From Paratinospora sagittata (Eukaryota > Streptophyta > Magnoliopsida > Ranunculales > Menispermaceae), in contig CM069593.1 in the NCBI GenBank assembly GCA_035771175.1, forward strand, positions 43,151,741 through 43,215,740: a stretch of DNA of 64,000 bases, given 5' to 3'. Below are positions 57,984 through 64,000 of this stretch, in pieces. The first letter of the stretch is position 1. Every line of letters starts with the position of its first letter. Below the pieces are notes generated by a model. That model saw only the letters and a program-made list of their open reading frames with translations. It made no database searches and was not told where the DNA came from. A program made the translations under genes and the position numbers.

Positions 57984-58638
57984 TGTAATACCCTGTATTT
58001 CACAAAAAAAAAATAAAAATTGGGCATACGTGCCCGAAAGTCCAGGCAAGCCGCCCGGAAGTCCAGGCACATGCCCGGAAGTCCAGGCACATGCCCGGAA
58101 GTCCAGGCACATGCCCGGAAGTCCAGGCACATGCCCGGAAGTTCAAGCAACCTGCCCGAAGGTCCAGGCACATGCCCGGAAGTCCAGGCAACCCGCCCGA
58201 AAGTCCAGCCACATGCCCGGAAGTCTAGGCAGCCCGCCTGGACTTGCAGGCTCCAAAACATCTATATAAACCAAACCCCTCTCTTCATTTTTCACACCAA
58301 ATTCACTCCAAATTGTGATTTTTCCTCCTCTTTTCACTCATTTTGAGTTTTTAGTCTTTTGAGACTCTCTGTTCGAGACTCTCGGTGTAGTGCGACGAAG
58401 TTCTGTCTGGAGGAAAGCTCCAGATCTGAAAAAGAAGAAGTTCTTATCTGAAGGTGGGGAACGAAACATAGGTTTGCGTGTTTTATAACTTTTATTAAAG
58501 TTTACATTCACTTATTATTATATCTACTATTCATTTACACTGCGTTATGCCATATAATGTTTATACTGTCGCACTTATACCTGTACACTTGGAATTCACG
58601 TATTATACTGTTATAATGCCGGATTTGTGGTCAATCTT
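57984..58638 (+). mobile_element. gypsy-1 5' LTR, truncated
   Basis: Matches the first half of the 3' LTR up to GTGGTCAATCT, then passes into RT. It holds a TATA box near 58262 and the tandem array. Confidence 0.88.
58031..58250 (+). repeat. U3 tandem array, 10 units
   Basis: GCCCGGAAGTCCAGGCACAT-type units, including four identical ones in a row; the 3' LTR of the same element has only about five (61373-61492). Confidence 0.95.
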
Positions 58639-60703
58639 GACTGGCTATTACAAATGCTTCATCAAGGACTTCTCAAAGATTACTAAACCTATGACCAAGC
58701 TCACTCGAAAGGACGTGCGATTCATCTGGAATCCTGCCTATGAAGCATCATTTCAGGAATTGAAGAAACGCCTCACGACGACACCTGTACTTATCACTCC
58801 AAGAAATACAATTGGATTTTCATTATACACCGATGCCTCTCTCCAAGGCTTAGGTGTCGTACTAATGCAAGAAGGCCAAGTTGTTGCATATGCCTCGAGG
58901 CAACTGAAGATTCATGAGGGTAATTACCCAACACATGACTTGGAACTTGCAGCTGTTGTGTTTGCACTGAAGTTATGGCTTCATTACCTATACGGTGAAC
59001 GGTTTGAGGTCTTCTCGGATCACAAGAGTCTTAAGTACATATACACTCAGAGAGACCTAAACCTCCGCCAGAGAAGATGGTTGGAATTCTTGAAAGATTA
59101 TGACTTTCAACGCCAGTACCATCCCGAAAAAGCCAATGTTGAGGTTGATGCCCTGAGTAAAAAATCGTGCGTTGCTTGCACTCTTAACTTTGATACGGGG
59201 AAGTTGGCTACAGAGATGGAGAACTTTAATCTACAGCTGAACGAAGAGGGACCAAGACCACCACTCTCTCAATTATCAGCCAACTCTGAGCTAGTTCGAA
59301 AGATTTCAGCTGCTCAAGCCAATGACCCTATGTTAATGGAAAAACGAGAACTTCTACTCAGCGGACAGGACCTTCCTTACTGGTCGGTCTCAGAAGACGG
59401 GGTCGTTTTCTATAAAAAAATGTCTCTGTCTACCGAACGATCCTGAGGTTCGAAAAGAAGTGCTTACTGAGATGCACAGTTCGAGGTACGCTATGCATCC
59501 TGGGGGTGACAAAATGTACAAGGATGTCAAGTGACAATTCTGGTTTGCTGGAATGAAAAAGGCAATTGCCGACTTTGTTGCTTTATGTCTCGTTTGCCAG
59601 AAAGTTAAAGCAGAACGAAGACTTCCCTCTAGACTTCTCCAGCCGTTACCTATTGGAGAATGGAAATGGGAGAACATCGCAATGGATTTTGTCACGGCCT
59701 TACCTCAAAACAATAAAGGGCAAGATGTTATCTCGGTTATCATTGACAGACTTACAAAGTCTGCACACTTCTTGCCAATAAAGTTCACGGATAATCCCGC
59801 CAAACTTGCAGAACTATATGAAAGAGAGATCGTACGCCTTCATGGCATACCACTCATAATCGTCTCTGATCGAGACCCTCGATTCACATCAAACTTTTGG
59901 AAAAGCTTCAAGAGTAGAATGGGTTGTAAGATCACCATGAGCACAACATTTCACCCTCAGACTGATGGGCAATCAGAGTGGCTTATTCAAATCTTAGAAG
60001 ACATGTTACGATGTTGCATTTTGGACTTTAATGACGGATGGGCAAAGTATTTACATCTAGCTAAGTTTGCATACAACAACAGCTACCAAACTAGTATTGG
60101 CATGGCACCGTATGAGACTCTCTATGGTCGCTCTTGCAGATCCCCGGTATGCTGGTTATATATGGCAAATCGACTGCAGTTAGGCCCTGAACTAGTTCAA
60201 GAGACTTCTGAGAAGATCACACTAGTAAAGTAACGACTTCGTGTTGCACAAAGTCGACAGAAGAGCTATGTTGACAAGAGGAGACAACCTCTAGAATTTG
60301 ATAAGGGGGACTTTGTTTTTCTAAAAGTTCAGCCCACAAGAGGTGCCAAACGCTTTGGGATCAAAGGAAAGCTCTCCCTGCGGTATATAGGTCCATTTCA
60401 GATCATTGAACGTATTGGCAAACTTGCTTATCATCTGTCCCTTCCATCGTCCATGCCTAAGAGGTTCATGACGTTTTTCACGTATCTTTGCTTCGCAAGT
60501 ATTGTCCTGATCCTTCGCATATCATCCCTTTAGTCGAGGAGAAAGCGATATAGATTTTAGATAGAAAAACTCAAGAACTACGGCGACGTAGCATACCACT
60601 TGTGATAGTGCTCTGGGATCACCACGACATAGAGGAAGCAACATGGGAACTAGAAGCAACAATTAAACAGAAATATCCTGAATTGTTTTCTAGTACCAAC
60701 TGA
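58639..60703 (+). pseudogene. gypsy-1 pol: RT end, RNase H, integrase, chromodomain
   Basis: Segments in order: [20 protein letters not shown] (RT thumb); [16 protein letters not shown] and [20 protein letters not shown] (RNase H); HPGG and CLVCQKVK (integrase zinc finger); MDFVTALP, SDRDPRFTSNFW and TTFHPQTDGQSEW (DDE core). The C terminus (KGDFVFLKVQPTRGAKRFG, LWDHHDIEEATWE) is the chromovirus GPF and chromodomain-like region. Breaks: one extra A in the A-run at 59413-59419, TGA at 59532 replacing Arg, TAA at 60231, a frameshift near 60457, TAG at 60551. Inactive. Confidence 0.92.
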
Positions 60704-60800
60704 TGATGTGATACATTGTACTATTTTCACTTATCAATAAAATGATGAGACATTGTTTACACTTATCTTAATACATTGTTTCACTTGAATAACTACGCAG

Positions 60801-61298
60801 ATGTCTGAAAATAATATCAATGGATATAGTGATGCACACACGCATTGGCCTCCTTGGCAACCTGTGGCTACTTCTCAAGAAGCAGAGTCAAGTCACAACT
60901 ATTTTGCATCACCAACTCCGTCACCACACAGATAGCGATCATTATCGCCAGAGCGTGCATGACTTTTTTGTAACAATCCCGTGCCCTCATCCTAGCAAGA
61001 CCTTCTACCAAAATTGCCAGGCGGCAGGATTCGAGCAACTGCACGAGAAAGTATTCCACTGCTCAACTTACCTCCCCTCAAACGATGTAACCAGCACCCT
61101 CCACCACCATCTGTTATGCAAAGGTTGGAATCTTCAGAGGACGAGTCTGATTCCATTTGCTCACCATGGTTTTACGATGATGACGATTCCATCGGCCATA
61201 GTGCTATTCAAGGACCATTCAAGAACTATCCTGAACTCGCAAAAGATGACGCCGACAGTGAATCTCAAGCAGATAACCATCATAACTACTTGAATTGA
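60801..61298 (+). pseudogene. Extra frame between pol and 3' LTR of gypsy-1
   Basis: An ATG at 60801 opens MSENNINGYSDAHTHWPPW and runs to about 60935 before stops. From 61014 another frame continues with proline/serine-rich then acidic sequence (SSEDESDSICSP, DDDDSIGHS, DDADSESQAD), ending at 61298. It is outside pol and before the polypurine tract. I do not recognise a domain; an additional ORF of this type is unusual for chromoviruses. Confidence 0.5.
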
Positions 61299-61315
61299 TT
61301 TCGAGAGCGAAATCC

Positions 61316-61331
61316 CTTTAAGGGGGTAGAG
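61316..61331 (+). promoter_or_regulatory. gypsy-1 polypurine tract
   Basis: TTTAAGGGGGTAGAG lies directly before the LTR start TGTAATACC at 61332. Confidence 0.85.
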
Positions 61332-62817
61332 TGTAATACCCTATATTTCACAAAAAAAAAATTGGGCATACTAGCCCGGAAGTCCAGGCACATGCCCAAA
61401 AGTCCAGGCACATGCCCGGAAGGCCAGGCAAGTCGCCCGGAAGTCCAGGCACATGCCCGGAAGTCCAGGCAGCCCGCCTGGACTTCGAGGCGCCAAAACA
61501 TCTATATAAACCAACCCCCCCTCTTCATTTTTCACCCCAAATTCACTCCAAATTGTGATTTTTCCTCCTCTTTTCACTCATTTTGAGTTTTTAGTCTTTT
61601 GAGACTCTATGTTCGAGACTCTCGGTGTAGTGCGACGAAGTTCTGTCGGGAGGAAAGCGCCAGATCAGGAAAATGAAGAAGTTCTTATCTGAAGGTGGGG
61701 AACGAAACATAGGTTTGCGTGTTTTATAACTTTTATTAAAGTTTACATTCAGTTATTATTATATCTACTATTCATTTACACTGCATTATGTCATATAATG
61801 TTTATATTGTCGCATTTATACATGTACACTTGGAATTCACGTATTATACTGTTACAATATCAGATTTGTGGTCAATCTGACTCAACTAGACTCGGTCTTG
61901 TCCTCAGTAACTTTAAATAGTGAGCGGGAGGCAGCGGTCTGCTCTAGGCGATTGGTATTTAAGCAGACCTTGTGTCTCACCTCTCAACTGGGGACTGATC
62001 TAGTTGGTCTTATTGAAAGCTATCAGCTTATACAAGTAATACTGAATGTCCTAACCTTGCACGTCGTGATACCGACCCTGATAAGGATCACCAGACGTTG
62101 CCAAAGTCAGTCTAAATGTCAAGAAAAGACCAGACCAGTTCATGCATTGGCATCATACATATCACCACCTAGGGACGTATATGGTTTATGACTCATAGAA
62201 TAGTTATGAGCATTACTCGCTATTCATTATATTTCTCTGGAGAGGAACGTACATGAGAAACCGGCTAGGTTCGGGGAGGGACATCAGTACGTGAATCCAG
62301 AGCATCATTCCTTAGGAGGGACGTACAGTGAGAACCTGGCTACGCCCGGGGAAGGACACCTGTACGTGAACTCAGGCGATGTACGTTCATCAAACCATTA
62401 CGAGACGGTGTCATGCATATATACATATTGATTGATTTTGATGCTCACATGTGTATTTAAGATATTTGATATTGAAGTATGCTTTATTAATTGTTATACT
62501 CACGAACTATTTACCCATTGAGCGCGTTAAGCTCACTCTATTATTATCAAAATTTTCACAGGAAATTAGGGTAGACTGGGTGCAGGTTTATGGAGCCCAC
62601 ATTTTGTACCCTTTGTATCATTCATTAGGGATTTTGGAGAGTATGTTCCCTTGACCGTTTCATGTACAAATTATATTCTGAATTAAATGAAATCAGATTT
62701 GTACTGTGTACTATATTTTCTGTTGAGCACTCTGTTGTTACCATTGTTATTGTTCCAAATGCGCGCCCCGTTCACGAATGTACCGCCAGTTTAGGCGCGT
62801 CCGGGCGGGGTGTGACA
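61332..62817 (+). mobile_element. gypsy-1 3' LTR, complete (1486 bp)
   Basis: TGTAATACCCTA to GGTGTGACA. It contains the tandem array, a TATA box near 61503 and the R/U5 region. From 62146 on it is the repeat of window positions 1-672. Confidence 0.92.
61373..61492 (+). repeat. U3 tandem array, about 5 units
   Basis: Shortest version of the GAAGTCCAGGC array in the window. Confidence 0.93.
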
Positions 62818-63408
62818 TCTTTAGTCATCTAGGTTGAGTTTCCAGTTTGAACCTCTACTTAATAGGCTTTAACCCCATTCCCCTCGATAAACATTGTACT
62901 TGATCTCTAGGCAAACTTTAGTTAGTGGATCCGCAAGGTTGTCCTTTGATTTGATATAATCTATGGATATTACTCCATTTTCAAGTAACAATGAATGCAT
63001 ATTGTTGAGACAAGTTTGAACCAACACGAAATATCCTCTAAAAAGTTACGAAGCCATTTTGCTTCTTCTCCACCTTTTTCTAAAGCTATAAATTCAGATT
63101 CCATAGTGGATTTGGCTATACATGTTTATTTTGAGGATTTCCATGATATCGCTCCTCCTCCAATTGCGAACACATATCCACTCGTAGATTTTGTGTTCTT
63201 GGAGTCAGATATTCAGTTTGCATCATTATATCCTTTTAGAACAATTGAATATCTTGTATAATGCAATTCATAATGTTGTGTGTACCTTAGATATCTAAGT
63301 ACCTTAATCAAATCTTTCCAATGAGCCTTGCCTGGATTTTTTGTAAATCGACTCAATTTATTAATTGCACAGGCTATGTCAGGTCGCATACATACCATAA
63401 CATACATT
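62818..63408 (-). pseudogene. copia RNase H fragment (continues after gypsy-1)
   Basis: Same as 712-1263, with the same internal deletion of about 95 bases. It is the continuation of the copia whose 3' LTR is at 56272-57423. Confidence 0.87.
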
Positions 63409-64000
63409 TAGGGGTGTACAAATCTCGGTTCGGTTCGAACCGAACCGAACCTAGTTCGGGTTGGGTTTTTTGAAATCGAAACCGAACCAAACTAATACTC
63501 AAATTGAACCGAACCGAGCCGAATTTGTTCGATTTGGGTTGATCGGGTTAGTTACGTCAATTTTACAGTTATAAATTTTATACTTAACACTATTTTACCT
63601 TTTCAAAACACATTCAATCCTTTGAAAAATATAATATATAGTTTTATCACTACAATTAAAACACAAAATACATTATTACATTTAATAATAGGAATACTGA
63701 AAGAGATTGACATGGAAAATTTCTACATGTTTTTCATTCAAAGCCTTTCTTAAGGCAATTTTTTTATGTATCTGCACGTCCAATTCCAAGTATCCAATAG
63801 TTAAACAAATAAAAATTAAAAGCAAGTTTAAAGGATATTTTAATCATGTTCCTATATATTTAAAGCTTAGGGTTATAGGAGAAATGACAGTATTACCCTC
63901 AAGTTTGGTTCGGTTTTGGTTAAATTCAATTTTTCAATGTCTAAACTGAAAACCGAACCTAACCGATCGGTTTTTTTCATTCCTTAAATTGAAAACCAAA
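63409..64000. mobile_element. hAT-like MITE, cut by the window end
   Basis: Begins TAGGGGTGT after CATACATT (63401-63408), identical to 1264-1855 as far as visible. Confidence 0.87.

Larger units (their letters stand above)
55577..58638. repeat. Tandem direct duplication, unit 2
   Basis: Second copy of 49590-52769. Unlike unit 1, its gypsy-1 LTR runs on into RT sequence rather than into LTR-2. Confidence 0.9.
57984..62817 (+). mobile_element. gypsy-1: Tekay-like chromovirus with internal deletion
   Basis: Inserted in copia with flanks TCTCT (57979-57983) and TCTTT (62818-62822); the empty site is seen at 37632. Order: 5' LTR fragment 57984-58638, RT end, RNase H, integrase, chromodomain-like C terminus, an extra reading frame, polypurine tract, 3' LTR 61332-62817. 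A deletion joins mid-LTR directly to the RT thumb, removing the rest of the LTR, the PBS, gag, protease and most of RT. Confidence 0.9.
62146..64000. repeat. Long direct repeat, copy 2 (matches 1-1855)
   Basis: See the entry for 1-1855. It runs off the window end inside the MITE. Confidence 0.95.

Overview
The window is nuclear DNA of a flowering plant, most likely a eudicot. It is AT-rich. It carries a 15-exon gene with GT-AG introns, and nearly everything else is nested LTR retrotransposon sequence (Ty1/copia and Ty3/gypsy), MITEs and a MULE with a FAR1-like transposase. I see no rRNA or tRNA gene, CRISPR array or bacterial operon. The species cannot be named from sequence alone.

Host genes. 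Two near-identical copies of one gene lie in inverted, convergent orientation: copy 1 at 14839-17765 (+) and copy 2 at 46215-49161 (-). Spliced, copy 1 gives an uninterrupted frame of 1431 bases (476 residues plus stop). It encodes two TFIIS-N/LW-type domains, each followed by a lysine-rich 'AKKQ' tail, so it looks like a head-to-tail fusion of two plant MED26-like proteins. Just upstream of copy 1 lies a lone first exon (14240-14417) resembling the N terminus of KTF1/SPT5-like factors. Only its last 25 bases survive beside copy 2.

Layout. 1-6885: copia element (-) interrupted by a hAT-like MITE and by a 2.9 kb solo LTR. 6883-11045: gypsy-2 (-), with its gag deleted. 11294-12588: copia LTR piece interrupted by a long-TIR foldback element. 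12589-13255: gene fragment plus an unassigned 'segment X'. 14240-17871: KTF1-like exon and gene copy 1. 17872-23142: MULE tract (-) carrying a gypsy solo LTR and another LTR (LTR-3). 23143-26689: copia-B (-). 26690-31074: gene fragment and a second MULE copy (+) split by LTR-3. 31075-36473: gypsy-2 (+). 36474-41846: copia-C (-). 41843-45830: LTR-3 and a gutted MULE. 46109-49592: gene copy 2 (-). 49590-55576: segment X, copia LTR, gypsy-1 LTR and LTR-2. 55577-58638: direct second copy of X, copia LTR and gypsy-1 LTR. 57984-62817: gypsy-1 element. 62818-64000: copia again.

How it fits together. The region was built by nested insertion followed by segmental duplication. An inverted duplication (about 11.3-23.1 kb against 42.6-50.7 kb) carries the gene and MULE. 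A 6 kb tandem duplication lies at 49.6-58.6 kb. The first 1855 bases recur at the window end at a spacing of 62,145 bp with only three differences noticed. All transposon reading frames I examined are broken. The two MED26-like genes are the only intact multi-exon genes, so any biological novelty rests on them: the fused double-domain protein, the convergent inverted pair, and the junctions that made them.
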